64,000 nucleotides of DNA from positions 310,001 through 374,000 of the forward strand of contig NZ_NTLB01000003.1 in the NCBI RefSeq assembly GCF_002514725.1. Reading direction: 5' to 3'. This document shows, piece by piece, positions 33,538-44,201 of this stretch (position 1 is the stretch's first letter; every line of letters starts with the position of its first letter). This stretch comes from Mangrovitalea sediminis (GTDB taxonomy: Bacteria > Pseudomonadota > Gammaproteobacteria > Pseudomonadales > Oleiphilaceae). Below the pieces are notes generated by a model. The model worked only from the letters and a program-made list of their open reading frames with translations. It had not been told where the DNA came from and did no database searches. The position numbers and the translations under genes were made by a program.

Positions 33538-34515
33538 TCAGGCTTCCCGCGTTGTCACCCGGGCGGGGCGGGTTTCCGTCAGCACGCGGGTTTCGTAAGA
33601 ACGCATGAGCGCCGTAATGGCTCCTTTTTCGACGTCCTGAACCGTTGGCGTTCCATCTTCGGAACTGGCCGCGCAAAGGGCGGTTCCGGCTTCCACGGAG
33701 ATATAGCCGGCGGTCGTCTTGAACGCCTTGTGGTTAATGCCGTCGTGGATACGTTTGAACACGCTGGGCGAGCAGTGATCGGCGCTGGCAAAATGGGCAA
33801 CGATGGCATATTGATTGTCGCCGACACGACACAGGGCGTCCAGGGGCCGGATCAGGTGGCTGAGACGGTGACCGATCCCGGAGGCGAGTTCGCTGATGAT
33901 GCTTGGCGAATACTGCTTACGCAGCCCCTGCCAGTTGCGGATACCGATCAGGACATAGGCAGTTGCGCCACCCCGGGATTCCGTATGCCGCAGGTTCTTC
34001 TGGAGGCGTTCGCGGGCATAGGTTGCGTTGGCCAGACCGGTTTCCAGGTCAATGATATTGCGCGCTTCCAGCTCCCTGTTGTTTTCCACCAGCAGGCGAT
34101 TGGCAACCAGCAACGTATTGTGGCGGTCGGCCAGGCGGTCTGCGGCAAAGACCCGGGGCAGGAGCTGTTTGCTCATATCCGACTTGTAGATGAAGTCGTC
34201 GACGCCCCGGTCGAAGGCTTCCGCCAGGGCGTCGACGCTCTCCTTGGCGGTGAGCAGGATGATATAGGTGTAATGGTTGTGCTGTTCATCCAACTGGCGG
34301 ACGCGATCGGTGAGTTCCAGTCCGTCCATGTCAGGCATCAGCCAGTCGGCAATCAGGACGCTGACGAGTCGCTCTTCGATCAGTTGGAGGCCCGCCGGTG
34401 CGTTGTTGGCGATGCGTACGTCGCGGTAGCCTGCGTTTCGAAGCGCCCGGCTAACGACAGTACTGCTGAATTTGGCGTCGTCGACGACAAGAATCGGGAG
34501 ATCCAGGTTCGGCAT
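33538..34515 (-). CDS. Response regulator with degenerate GGDEF domain
   Basis: 325-aa cytosolic protein. The receiver domain (about residues 5-130) has the acidic pair in VVDDAKFS, the phosphoacceptor Asp in IADWLMPDMDG near residue 56, a conserved Thr in LLTAKES and the Lys in FIYKSD. A helical linker leads to a GGDEF-like fold ([15 protein letters not shown]; about 155-300) whose active-site motif is VGDNQ instead of GGDEF, so it is probably not a cyclase and may bind GTP or c-di-GMP or act as an interaction module. It is divergent from yajQ. No histidine kinase gene is nearby. Confidence 0.87.
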   Translation of the reverse strand: MPNLDLPILVVDDAKFSSTVVSRALRNAGYRDVRIANNAPAGLQLIEERLVSVLIADWLMPDMDGLELTDRVRQLDEQHNHYTYIILLTAKESVDALAEAFDRGVDDFIYKSDMSKQLLPRVFAADRLADRHNTLLVANRLLVENNRELEARNIIDLETGLANATYARERLQKNLRHTESRGGATAYVLIGIRNWQGLRKQYSPSIISELASGIGHRLSHLIRPLDALCRVGDNQYAIVAHFASADHCSPSVFKRIHDGINHKAFKTTAGYISVEAGTALCAASSEDGTPTVQDVEKGAITALMRSYETRVLTETRPARVTTREA

Positions 34516-34737
34516 GGGTGTGCTCTGAGCTATGTGTATTTATGGGGGCTGCGTATATTTTTAAGTGTTATAGCGACCCTCCAGAAGCGTGGGCATGGCG
34601 TAATGCTCACGCATCTGTAAAAATTCGGGCCGACGCAGCCGCAGTATAGCGCATGCGCTTGTCTGTTCAGCGGCAATTTGCAAAAGTTTGAACTGGGTTA
34701 TGCTTGGTGCCCTGTTCTGCAATTCCGGAGTTTCTCA

Positions 34738-35220
34738 ATGCCTTCTTTCGATATTGTTTCTGAAATCAATATGCACGAAGTCCAGAACGCGGTGGATCAG
34801 GCTCAACGCGAGTTAGGGAACCGGTGGGATTTCAAGAATGTCGAAGCGTCCTTTGAGCTGGCTGACAAGCAGGTCACGGTCGGTGCCGAGCAGGAATTTC
34901 AGGTCGAGCAGATGATCGATATGCTCCGTATGGCGTTTGCCAAGCGTCAACTGGACTTGCGGGCGTTGAAAGAAGAAAAGGAAAGCCGGTCCGGCAAGTT
35001 GGTACGGCGTCATTTTTCGTTGCGCGAAGGAATCGATCAGCCGACAGCCAAGGACCTGGTCAAGCGCATCAAGGAATCGAAAATCAAGGTGCAGGCAAGT
35101 ATCCAGGGCGACAAGTTGCGGGTCACCGGTAAGAAACGGGACGAGCTGCAGGAAACCATCGCGTTGTTGCGGGCGGCAGAACTGGATATTCCCCTGCAGT
35201 TCGACAACTTCCGGGACTGA
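34738..35220 (+). CDS. yajQ: YajQ family nucleotide-binding protein
   Basis: 160-aa cytosolic protein with the family start MPSFDIVSEINMHEVQNAVD and two ferredoxin-like domains. YajQ homologues in Xanthomonas and Pseudomonas bind cyclic di-GMP and act with transcription factors on virulence genes; others bind tRNA or nucleotides. CCGGAG at 34725-34730 fixes the start at ATG 34738. The AmpG-like gene begins two bases after its stop, so they are probably co-transcribed. Confidence 0.95.
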   Translation: MPSFDIVSEINMHEVQNAVDQAQRELGNRWDFKNVEASFELADKQVTVGAEQEFQVEQMIDMLRMAFAKRQLDLRALKEEKESRSGKLVRRHFSLREGIDQPTAKDLVKRIKESKIKVQASIQGDKLRVTGKKRDELQETIALLRAAELDIPLQFDNFRD

Positions 35221-35222
35221 GT

Positions 35223-36650
35223 GTGGCGTCCTCTCCCGAGACTGCCACGAACTGGCGGGAAGCGCTGCAGGTCTATCTGCATTGGCCGGTTCTGGCGCTG
35301 CTTTTTCTGGGATTTTCGTCAGGCCTGCCGTATCTGCTGGTCTTCTCGACCCTGACGGCCCGGTTGGCCGATGTTGGTATCAACACGACAACCATTGGTT
35401 TCTTTAGCTGGTTGGGAATCACCTATTCGATCAAGGTGCTATGGGCGCCGGTCGTCGACCAGTTACGGTTGCCGATACTCTACCGCCTTTTCGGTCAGCG
35501 GCGGAGCTGGCTGCTGTTGGCGCAGGCCGGAATTGCCACAGGGCTTTGGGCTATGGCCCATGTCAGTGCCCATACCGACACCAGTATGCTGGCGCTTTGG
35601 GGCTTGTTGGTGGCCTTTTCCTCCGCCACTCAGGATGTGGTGATCGATGCGCTGCGCATTGAAAGCGCCGAAGCCAGGTTGCAGGCGGCCATGTCTGCGG
35701 CCTATGTGTTTGGCTATCGGGTAGCCTTGCTGGTCGCTGGTGCAGGGGCGCTCTATCTGGCGCAGTTCTGGTCCTGGACTTTTGCCTATCAGTGTATGGC
35801 GGCGCTGGTCGGTGTCGGTGTGATCACAGCCTTGCTGATTCCAGAACCGGCGATCAATCACCGGCGCCTGACAGAGGACCTGGAAAAAGCGCTTGAAGTA
35901 CGCATGGCCGGGCGGGGCCGAGTGCCGAAGCGTTGGGTCAGGATACAGGCCTGGGTCTCCACCGTGGTCATGGGGCCCTTTATCGATTTCGTGACCCGCT
36001 ATCGCCGGTTTGCGGTGACGCTCCTGGCCCTGGTGGCCCTCTATCGGGTGTGCGATATCAGCATGGGCGTCATGGCCAATCCCTTCTACTTGAAATTCCT
36101 TGGTTTCTCCAAGGCCGAGGTGGCCAGTGTCACCAAGATATTCGGCTTCTTCATGACCATTCTCGGCTCGCTGGTGGGCGGCAGTCTGGTGATGAAATTT
36201 GGGGTCCGTAAGATTCTCCTGCTGGGGGCGATATTGGCGGCGGCGAACCACCTGCTATTTGTGGTGGTGGCGATGCTACCGCCTAATCTGGTGACCCTGG
36301 CATTTGCCGTCAGCGTGGAGAACCTGAGCTCTGGTATCGCCATTGTGGCCTTCATTGCGTGGCTGTCGAGCATGACCAATGCCGCTTTCACCGCGACGCA
36401 ATATGCGCTGTTCAGTTCATTGATGACATTGCCGGGCAAGTTCATCGGCGGCTTTTCGGGGTGGCTGGTTGCGGAGTACGGCTATGCGGGCTTTTTCTTT
36501 ATTTCGTCCCTGTTAGGGATTCCTGCCATTTTGCTGGCCTGGCGTGTGCTTTATATCGGACCTTCGCTGGACCGTCTTGTCGCCTCTCATGGCGAAATGT
36601 CGCCGGCCGAGCAACTGCCTAGGGCTCCCAGCCGAAACGGCGCAGGCTGA
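35223..36650 (+). CDS. AmpG-like MFS permease
   Basis: 475-aa inner-membrane transporter with about twelve hydrophobic segments. The start region LLFLGFSSGLPYLLVFSTLTARLADVG (split here) is typical of AmpG, which imports anhydro-muropeptides for cell-wall recycling and beta-lactamase control. GLFSW-type LSWLGITYSIKVLWAPVVD-like residues follow in the second helix (actual text FFSWLGITYSIKVLWAPVVD). The start is GTG 35223, just after yajQ. The 3' end overlaps the convergent repair gene by 32 bp. The exact substrate is inferred from family only. Confidence 0.82.
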   Translation: MASSPETATNWREALQVYLHWPVLALLFLGFSSGLPYLLVFSTLTARLADVGINTTTIGFFSWLGITYSIKVLWAPVVDQLRLPILYRLFGQRRSWLLLAQAGIATGLWAMAHVSAHTDTSMLALWGLLVAFSSATQDVVIDALRIESAEARLQAAMSAAYVFGYRVALLVAGAGALYLAQFWSWTFAYQCMAALVGVGVITALLIPEPAINHRRLTEDLEKALEVRMAGRGRVPKRWVRIQAWVSTVVMGPFIDFVTRYRRFAVTLLALVALYRVCDISMGVMANPFYLKFLGFSKAEVASVTKIFGFFMTILGSLVGGSLVMKFGVRKILLLGAILAAANHLLFVVVAMLPPNLVTLAFAVSVENLSSGIAIVAFIAWLSSMTNAAFTATQYALFSSLMTLPGKFIGGFSGWLVAEYGYAGFFFISSLLGIPAILLAWRVLYIGPSLDRLVASHGEMSPAEQLPRAPSRNGAG

Positions 36651-36930
36651 TTTTCCCGTCGCGCACTTCAACACCTTCCATTCGCAGGCGCTGGGCCTGC
36701 TCCATGGCTTCTGGCGTTCCCTGGGGAAAAGAGATTCGTCCCTGGCTGTTGATCACACGATACCAGGGGATTTCATGTCCTGCGGGCAGTTGTCCAAGCG
36801 CATAACCGACATAGCGGGCCTGGCCGAAGAGTCCGGCCAACTGGGCGACCTGGCCGTAGGTGGCGACCTGTCCGGGCGGGATCGTACTGACCACCTGCCA
36901 GACAAGTTGCTTGCGTGACACCTGTGTCAT
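36619..36930 (-). CDS. Alkyltransferase-like DNA-binding protein (ATL), variant active site
   Basis: 103-aa member of the MGMT C-terminal domain family. True O6-alkylguanine transferases have PCHR; ATL proteins have PWHR and, having no acceptor Cys, bind O6-alkylguanine and hand it to nucleotide excision repair. Here the motif is IPWYRVINSQGRISFP, so both Cys and His are replaced (Trp and Tyr). The recognition helix GQARYVGYALGQLP and the start QLVWQVVSTIPPGQVATYGQVA (split for length) are normal. It is divergent from the amidase gene and overlaps the AmpG-like gene tail to tail. Confidence 0.88.
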   Translation of the reverse strand: MTQVSRKQLVWQVVSTIPPGQVATYGQVAQLAGLFGQARYVGYALGQLPAGHEIPWYRVINSQGRISFPQGTPEAMEQAQRLRMEGVEVRDGKISLRRFGWEP

Positions 36931-37036
36931 AATTGAGCGTCCTCAGGCTGTTCTGTCGGCACGGTTAGCGGTTGGCGGTACAGTACAAAGATCCATAACA
37001 ATACCAACGATGATTCTGGGAAGGGAGAGTTTCCGC

Positions 37037-38527
37037 ATGCGAATGGACGAATATCTGGTGCTCGATGGAGTCGGTATGGCGGAAGCGGTGCGTCGAGGCG
37101 ACGTGACGGCCGAAGCCTTGCTGGAATTGGCCATCGGTCGGGCGGAAGCCGTCAACCCCCGGATCAATGCGATTATCACACCCCTCTACGAACGTGCGCG
37201 ATCACAGCTTCGGCAGGGCCTACCGGATGGCGATTTCACCGGTGTGCCCTTCATGCTCAAGGATCTTCTCGGCGCCCTTGCCGGTGAGACCTTGACGGAC
37301 GGTTCGGCGGCCTACGCTGATAGACGCGTCGATTACAGCAGCCATCTGGTGAACGCCTTTCAGGAGACGGGCGTCAATATCATGGCCAAGACCAATACGC
37401 CGGAGTTCGGCCTGCTGGCGACTACGGAACCGAAGGCTTTTGGCAAAACCTCAAACCCCTGGGCCAGTGATCGCTCTGCAGGCGGCTCCAGTGGCGGGTC
37501 TGCTGCGGCGGTTGCGGCAGGTATCGTTCCGATGGCGTCGGCCAGCGACGGTGGTGGCTCGATTCGTATTCCGGCCGCCTGCTGTGGCCTCTTCGGTCTC
37601 AAGCCGTCGCGGGGCCTGGTGCCCACCGGCCCCGTCTATCCGGAGGTTTGGGATGGTGCGTCTGCGGAGCATATCCTCAGCCGTTCAGTGAGAGACTCTG
37701 CTGTCATGCTGGATTGCGTGGTTCGTCAGGACCCGACGGCGCAGGTCCCCTTTTCGCCGCCTCCGGGCCACTATCGCGAGCGTATCAAGGTGCCGCCCGA
37801 GAAATTGCGCATTGGGTATTTTTGCGATTCGCCCCTGGGGAATATCGTCGATCCGGCATGCCGGACTGCCGTGGAGGCGACTGCGGAGCAGTTGGCTTCG
37901 CTGGGGCACGCTGTTGAACCTACTGCGATACCCTATGAGGGGCTCGAAGTCGCCCGCTGTTATATGGCGCTCTACTTGGCCCATGTGACGGCCGAAGTGC
38001 TGGCCATCGAGGAAAATTTTGGTGTGGCCTATGCCCGTTCGCATATCGAGCCTGCAACCCGGATGCTGGCGGCCGTCGGTCGGCACTATCCCGCCGGGGC
38101 CTACGTGCGTTCACGGATGGGCTGGGGCCGTCTCCGCCGGCAGATGCTGTCGGCGTTCGAGCGTTTCGATATGATCCTCTGCCCCGTGCTCAGCGAGCCT
38201 GCGCCTAAGCTGGGGCAACTGCGCCCCAAGGCGGCGGAAGAGTTGGGGATGACGATTGTCGACCGACTGCACCTGGGCGGATGGATACCGGCACCGTCGC
38301 TGGAAAAGCTGTTTCTGGATACGCTCAAGGCAACACCCTTCACGGCGATTGCCAATCTGGCGGGCCTGCCGGCCATGTCCGTGCCGACCTATTGGACGGA
38401 TGAAGGGCTGCCCGTGGGGGTGCAGGTTATCGGTCCCTATGGCGCCGATGGAGACCTGCTGGCGCTGGCGGCGGAGCTTGAGAGGGTGGCAGGGGGTTTC
38501 AATCGGGTCGCAATGACCGATCGTTGA
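37037..38527 (+). CDS. Amidase signature family enzyme
   Basis: 496-aa hydrolase of the amidase signature family. The Ser-cisSer-Lys triad is visible: Lys in MLKDLLG, the glycine-rich block [16 protein letters not shown] and the nucleophile region [14 protein letters not shown]. Substrates in this family range from simple amides to 6-aminohexanoate dimers and cannot be told from sequence. ATG 37037 is chosen, with AAGGGAGAG in front; the frame is open further back through the start of the divergent ATL gene. No Gat partner genes are nearby, so it is not GatA. Confidence 0.87.
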   Translation: MRMDEYLVLDGVGMAEAVRRGDVTAEALLELAIGRAEAVNPRINAIITPLYERARSQLRQGLPDGDFTGVPFMLKDLLGALAGETLTDGSAAYADRRVDYSSHLVNAFQETGVNIMAKTNTPEFGLLATTEPKAFGKTSNPWASDRSAGGSSGGSAAAVAAGIVPMASASDGGGSIRIPAACCGLFGLKPSRGLVPTGPVYPEVWDGASAEHILSRSVRDSAVMLDCVVRQDPTAQVPFSPPPGHYRERIKVPPEKLRIGYFCDSPLGNIVDPACRTAVEATAEQLASLGHAVEPTAIPYEGLEVARCYMALYLAHVTAEVLAIEENFGVAYARSHIEPATRMLAAVGRHYPAGAYVRSRMGWGRLRRQMLSAFERFDMILCPVLSEPAPKLGQLRPKAAEELGMTIVDRLHLGGWIPAPSLEKLFLDTLKATPFTAIANLAGLPAMSVPTYWTDEGLPVGVQVIGPYGADGDLLALAAELERVAGGFNRVAMTDR

Positions 38528-38592
38528 ATCTGACGTAAAGACAAGGGATAGTCTGGCGGGATGCCTGTTTGCCGGCACCCCGCTTGCCGCGG

Positions 38593-39354
38593 TCAGAGTC
38601 GCAGTGCGCCGTCGACTTCGATTACCCGACCGGAGAGGTAGTCGTTCTCCAGAATGAAGGCAACCGTCGATGCGATTTCTTCCGGTTTGCCCATGCGTTT
38701 TGCGGGGATACCGGCGGTCATCTTCTCCAGCGCTTCCGGCTTCATGGAGGCCGTCATTTCCGTTTCGATGAATCCCGGTGCGATGGCCATGGCGCGGATC
38801 TTGTAGCGGGCCAGCTCACGGGCCCAGGCACTGGCCATGGCAACGACTCCGGCTTTGGCGGCCGAGTAATTGGTCTGTCCCACATTGCCCGCTCGGGAAA
38901 TGCTGGAGATATTGACGATGCAGCCCGCATTTTCACCCTGAATCATATGGGTGGCTGCTGCCCGCCCGCAGAGAAAGACGCCGGTGAGGTTGACGTCGAT
39001 GACGGCCTGCCACTGCTCCAGCGTCATGCGCTTCTCAATCGCGCCGTCTTTAACCTTGACCAGCATGGCGTCGCGCAGAATGCCTGCGTTGTTGACCAGG
39101 GCATCCAGGCGCCCGAAATCACTGACGATCTGTGCAAAGGTGTTGTCGACATCCGCTTCCCTGGACACATTGCACAGGTAGGCGCGAGCTTCCGTCCCGG
39201 CGGCCTGGCAGGCGGCAACCGCCTCATCGAGACGTTGCTGGTTGAGGTCGATCAAGGCCAGTTTGGCGCCGCGAGCCGCCAGGAATTCGGCCATGGCGCG
39301 GCCCAGACCCTGGCCGCCGCCGGTGATTGCAACGACTGCGTCTTGAAGTTTCAT
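38593..39354 (-). CDS. Short-chain dehydrogenase/reductase, FabG-like
   Basis: 253-aa NAD(P)-dependent reductase. It has the cofactor motif TGGGQGLGRAMAEFL, NNAGILRD, catalytic Ser in NISSISRAGN, Tyr/Lys in YSAAKAG, and the C-terminal ENDYLSGRVIEVDGALRL. This fits 3-oxoacyl-ACP or acetoacetyl-CoA reductases, but the exact acyl substrate is open. The acidic residue in LIDLNQ after strand 2 suggests NADH rather than NADPH. It is transcribed alone, divergent from fxsA and convergent with the amidase. Confidence 0.88.
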   Translation of the reverse strand: MKLQDAVVAITGGGQGLGRAMAEFLAARGAKLALIDLNQQRLDEAVAACQAAGTEARAYLCNVSREADVDNTFAQIVSDFGRLDALVNNAGILRDAMLVKVKDGAIEKRMTLEQWQAVIDVNLTGVFLCGRAAATHMIQGENAGCIVNISSISRAGNVGQTNYSAAKAGVVAMASAWARELARYKIRAMAIAPGFIETEMTASMKPEALEKMTAGIPAKRMGKPEEIASTVAFILENDYLSGRVIEVDGALRL

Positions 39355-39493
39355 TGCGAGCCCTAATATCTGTGGATGGATGAGTGTCGGCGATTATAGC
39401 CCAAGTGACATCTGGGCGGCGGACCGGCTCATTCCGGACTGCCGGTCGTTTTCCATGATCCCGGCAGCGGTTCACTGAACGACGGAATTCGTC

Positions 39494-39988
39494 ATGCGTT
39501 TGCTTTTCCTCGCCTTTGTGGTCCTGCCGATCGTCGAAATGACGATTCTTATCAAGGTGGGATCGATTATCGGAGCCCTCAACACCATCGGTTTGGTGCT
39601 GCTGACGGCCGTGGTCGGTGCCGCCATGCTGAGACAGCAGGGGTTGGCGACCTTGATGCGTGCCAATGAGCGCCTGAATAGCGGCGAGCTGCCGGCACGC
39701 GAAGTGGCCGAAGGCATTTTGCTCGCTGTTGGCGGCGCCTTGCTGATTACGCCCGGCTTCGTCACGGACTTCGCTGGCTTGCTGTGCCTGATGCCGTTCA
39801 CCCGCCGCTGGCTGGCGACCCGGGTGTTGCGTCGGATTGTGGTCATCAACACCCGGCAGGGGTTTGGTGCTTCGTCGGGACACAGCCCGTTTAGCGAGGT
39901 TCATGAGGAAATCATCATCGAAGGCGAATTTCGACGTGATGAGGATACCGATGCGAGCCGGCATGAACGGCTTGATGGAAAACGCTAG
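39494..39988 (+). CDS. fxsA: FxsA family membrane protein
   Basis: 164-aa inner-membrane protein with hydrophobic segments at about residues 2-20, 25-45 and 73-100 and the family pattern VEMTILIKVGSIIG ... GGALLITPGFVTDFAGLLCL. In E. coli, overproduced FxsA relieves exclusion of phage T7 by the F-plasmid PifA protein; its normal role is unclear. The cytosolic tail is charged. Its place just upstream of groES is shared by many gammaproteobacteria. Confidence 0.92.
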   Translation: MRLLFLAFVVLPIVEMTILIKVGSIIGALNTIGLVLLTAVVGAAMLRQQGLATLMRANERLNSGELPAREVAEGILLAVGGALLITPGFVTDFAGLLCLMPFTRRWLATRVLRRIVVINTRQGFGASSGHSPFSEVHEEIIIEGEFRRDEDTDASRHERLDGKR

Positions 39989-40027
39989 AAATCCGACCCT
40001 AAGGGCAAAAAAAATTGCTTGAGGGTG

Positions 40028-40054
40028 TTGAAAAAGACTTAGTCGGCCCCACAT
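40028..40054 (+). promoter_or_regulatory. Sigma-32 heat-shock promoter for groESL
   Basis: TTGAAA (40028-40033), a 13-bp spacer and CCCCACAT (40047-40054) closely match the sigma-32 consensus (CTTGAAA, N13-15, CCCCATNT). The groES start is about 120 bp downstream. Confidence 0.8.
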
Positions 40055-40172
40055 ACAGGGTCACAAGATTGCCGGTGCAGCCGAAGCGCTTGCAAAACAG
40101 GTGGTTACGGTGCCCGGTGCTTACCCACAACGTCATTGCTAACAGACAACCTGACATTGGAGAACGCGTGCA

Positions 40173-40463
40173 ATGAAAATCCGTCCGTTACACGATCGTG
40201 TTGTCGTGCGCCGCAAGGAAGAAGAGGAAAAAACCGCAGGCGGTATAGTACTGCCCGGTAACGCCAAGGAAAAGCCGTCTCAAGGTGAAGTGGTGGCCGT
40301 CGGCAACGGTCGCGTTCTGGAGAACGGCGAAGTCCGTCCCATGGCTGTAAAAGCCGGCGACATCGTTGTGTTCGGTCAGTACGCCGGTAACACCGTTAAA
40401 GTTGACGGTGAAGAGCTCCTGATCATGAACGAGAACGAAATCTACGGTGTGCTGGACAAGTAA
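40173..40463 (+). CDS. groES: Co-chaperonin GroES
   Basis: 96-aa heptameric lid of the GroEL folding chamber. It starts with [20 protein letters not shown], has the mobile loop ETKT-like segment [17 protein letters not shown] that contacts GroEL, and ends [11 protein letters not shown]. Length is normal. Translation starts 10 bases after GGAG. It forms an operon with groEL 61 bp downstream, driven by the sigma-32 promoter. Confidence 0.98.
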   Translation: MKIRPLHDRVVVRRKEEEEKTAGGIVLPGNAKEKPSQGEVVAVGNGRVLENGEVRPMAVKAGDIVVFGQYAGNTVKVDGEELLIMNENEIYGVLDK

Positions 40464-40497
40464 GTTCCTTCCAGCCGTCACGAAAACGTTTGGTTGA

Positions 40498-42177
<1,680 letters not shown>

Positions 42178-42200
42178 GCCTGCCTGACCCCTTGCTCTCG

Positions 42201-42231
42201 AAAAACCCCGCGCTTTGCGCGGGGTTTTTTT
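42201..42231 (+). terminator. Rho-independent terminator after groEL
   Basis: CCCCGCGC (42206-42213) and GCGCGGGG (42217-42224) form an 8-bp stem with a TTT loop, followed by seven T residues and preceded by five A residues, so it could work in both directions. The remaining 258 bp before gspN show no further clear element. Confidence 0.92.
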
Positions 42232-42489
42232 GTGGGTTTTCATAAACAGGGTAGGCGCTGGTGGGCATGCCGCTGTTGTTATGTACCTGTCACAAACCGC
42301 CGTTATCTTCCTTCTGCTATCGCTATTTTCCCTCAGTGAGTTGTGATGGGAGCCCAAAATCAGAAATCCCTTCATGTATTTGCTGCATCGCTTTGCTAGA
42401 CTTGCCGTTTTCCGATTTTATCCTGTGCCATACTATGGGCAGGATGTGCGGCGGTCGTCCGGGGCCGCGAGGAGTCCTCGAGACACGCT

Positions 42490-43281
42490 ATGAGAACAAA
42501 AGCCCCCCAATTTCGCCTGGGGCCTGGAAAGTGGATCGGTCTGCTATTACTGGCGCTGTGTGCCTATCTGGTTGCGTTGCTGGTTCAGCTCCCGGCGGGA
42601 TGGGCTTGGCGATGGCTTGCGCCGCAAGTTGGTCTTCCGCCAGGCATGTCCGTTACGCAGGTGGGCGGTACGATCTGGCAGGGCGCGGCCCGGATTCGCT
42701 TGGACAATATCCCTACGCGCTTGACCTGGTCGTTCCAGATGAGATCGCTGCTGCATGGTCAGCTGCCGGTGAACTGGACACTGGAGTCGGCACAATCCCG
42801 ATTGCAGGGTGACGTGCTGGTGCTCGGACAAAAGCATGTCGTGGTCAATGTGCGTGGCAAGCTCTACATGCCGGAGTTCAGTCGCTTGGTTCAGGCTCAG
42901 GGTGGTGCCAATCTGGCCGGCAGCGTCACGATCCGTAACCTCTCCCTGGGTTGGGAGGGGCAAGGGTGGTCGGTCGCCAACGGGGAGGCAAATTGGCCGG
43001 GCGGGCTGGTGACCTGGCCTATGGGACAGACGATGCAACAGGCCACGATGCCGCCAATGCAAGCGCTTTTGCGGCGCCAGGGTCAGGTCCTGACGGTTTC
43101 CGTGAGTAGAACCGGTGATCATCAGGCTGCGGCACAGCTCAACCTTTCGCCGGACGGCGTGGTCGAGCTGCTGATTTATCGCCACCTCCTGGATCTGGCG
43201 GGTCAGAGCTGGCCGGCCTCGGTCGGGCCGGGTGCGATTGTGTTCAGAATGCGGCAGAAAGTCCTGCCGGCTTTCGGCTAG
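42490..43281 (+). CDS. gspN: Type II secretion system protein N
   Basis: 263-aa inner-membrane-anchored protein with one N-terminal membrane helix (about residues 13-35) and a periplasmic beta-rich domain (VTQVGGTIWQGAARIRLDN, typical of T2SN). GspN is an accessory part of the type II secretion machine, absent from some systems. Six bases separate its stop from the GTG of gspC, so N, C and D form one operon, the same order as in Marinobacter- and Hahella-type genomes (from memory). Confidence 0.87.
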   Translation: MRTKAPQFRLGPGKWIGLLLLALCAYLVALLVQLPAGWAWRWLAPQVGLPPGMSVTQVGGTIWQGAARIRLDNIPTRLTWSFQMRSLLHGQLPVNWTLESAQSRLQGDVLVLGQKHVVVNVRGKLYMPEFSRLVQAQGGANLAGSVTIRNLSLGWEGQGWSVANGEANWPGGLVTWPMGQTMQQATMPPMQALLRRQGQVLTVSVSRTGDHQAAAQLNLSPDGVVELLIYRHLLDLAGQSWPASVGPGAIVFRMRQKVLPAFG

Positions 43282-43287
43282 CAGGCG

Positions 43288-44163
43288 GTGAGAGGCATTG
43301 GCGTGGCGACGGCAGTCCAACAGTCAGGTCGGGTGAACGGGGCGGGCGGTTTTCCGGCCAGGTTGGCGATTATTTTAGCCAATCTGTTCCTGATCCTGAT
43401 GTTTGTGGAAGGTGGCTGGCTGTTGGGCAAGTTCACATGGACGCTGGCCTGGTCTGCTGGGCCTGTTGCGTCGCCCTATGTGGGTGGCGTGTCAAACGGA
43501 ACGGTATCGGCATTGCCCGAGGTGCGACTGGATGAGCTGAACCTGTTTGGTTTGGGGCAGTCGTCGCAAGGCGTACCACAGGTAATCAGTGCGACAGCCC
43601 CGCAGACACAGCTGCAACTGGTGCTTGAAGGTGTGCTGGTTGGACAGCGGGGTGAAGAGTCCGGTGCTATAGTTGCACAGAACGGCGGAGACACCGAGTA
43701 CTACAAGGTCGGCGACATGCTGCCCGGTAACGCCAAGTTGATCGAGGTGCAGTCGGACAAGATTTTGCTGCGTCGCGCCGGCCGGGTGGAAGCCCTTTCC
43801 TTTGCCGATGCGGAGAAAGAGCGTCAGGCCATTGAGGCGGCTAGAACGGCGTCGCCGGGTTCGGTGCTGGCGGAAGCGTCGTCCCAGTTGGCGAACAACC
43901 CGCAGGCGGCCTTGGCATCCGCCGGTTTGCAGGCGGTTAAGCCGGGGCTGCCGGCAGGTTATGTCTTTAACGGGAATAACCCGATGTTGTCCGCGTTGGA
44001 CCTGAAAAAGGGTGATGTCATCCGGTCTGTGAATGGTCACAACCTGGGTGACATCCAGCAGGATCGACAGATGCTGCAGCAATGGTATGAACAGGGACAG
44101 CTACAAATCGAGGTCCAGCGGGGCGATACCCAATTTACTCTGACGTATCCGCTGCACCCCTGA
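43288..44163 (+). CDS. gspC: Type II secretion system protein C
   Basis: 291-aa inner-membrane protein linking the cytoplasmic-membrane platform to the GspD secretin. A membrane helix at about residues 25-45 is followed by the homology region (LNLFGLGQ ... LVLEGVLVGQRGEESGAIVA ... YYKVGDMLPG), and a C-terminal PDZ-like domain (GLPAGYVFNGNNPMLSALDLKKGDVIRSVNG, split). Start is GTG 43288 or GTG 43303; GAGAGG at 43290-43295 favours the second, which would shorten the protein by five residues. Confidence 0.92.
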   Translation: MRGIGVATAVQQSGRVNGAGGFPARLAIILANLFLILMFVEGGWLLGKFTWTLAWSAGPVASPYVGGVSNGTVSALPEVRLDELNLFGLGQSSQGVPQVISATAPQTQLQLVLEGVLVGQRGEESGAIVAQNGGDTEYYKVGDMLPGNAKLIEVQSDKILLRRAGRVEALSFADAEKERQAIEAARTASPGSVLAEASSQLANNPQAALASAGLQAVKPGLPAGYVFNGNNPMLSALDLKKGDVIRSVNGHNLGDIQQDRQMLQQWYEQGQLQIEVQRGDTQFTLTYPLHP

Positions 44164-44201
44164 AAATAATATTCGGCAATTGGACGGGATTCGAACGTCG
44201 C

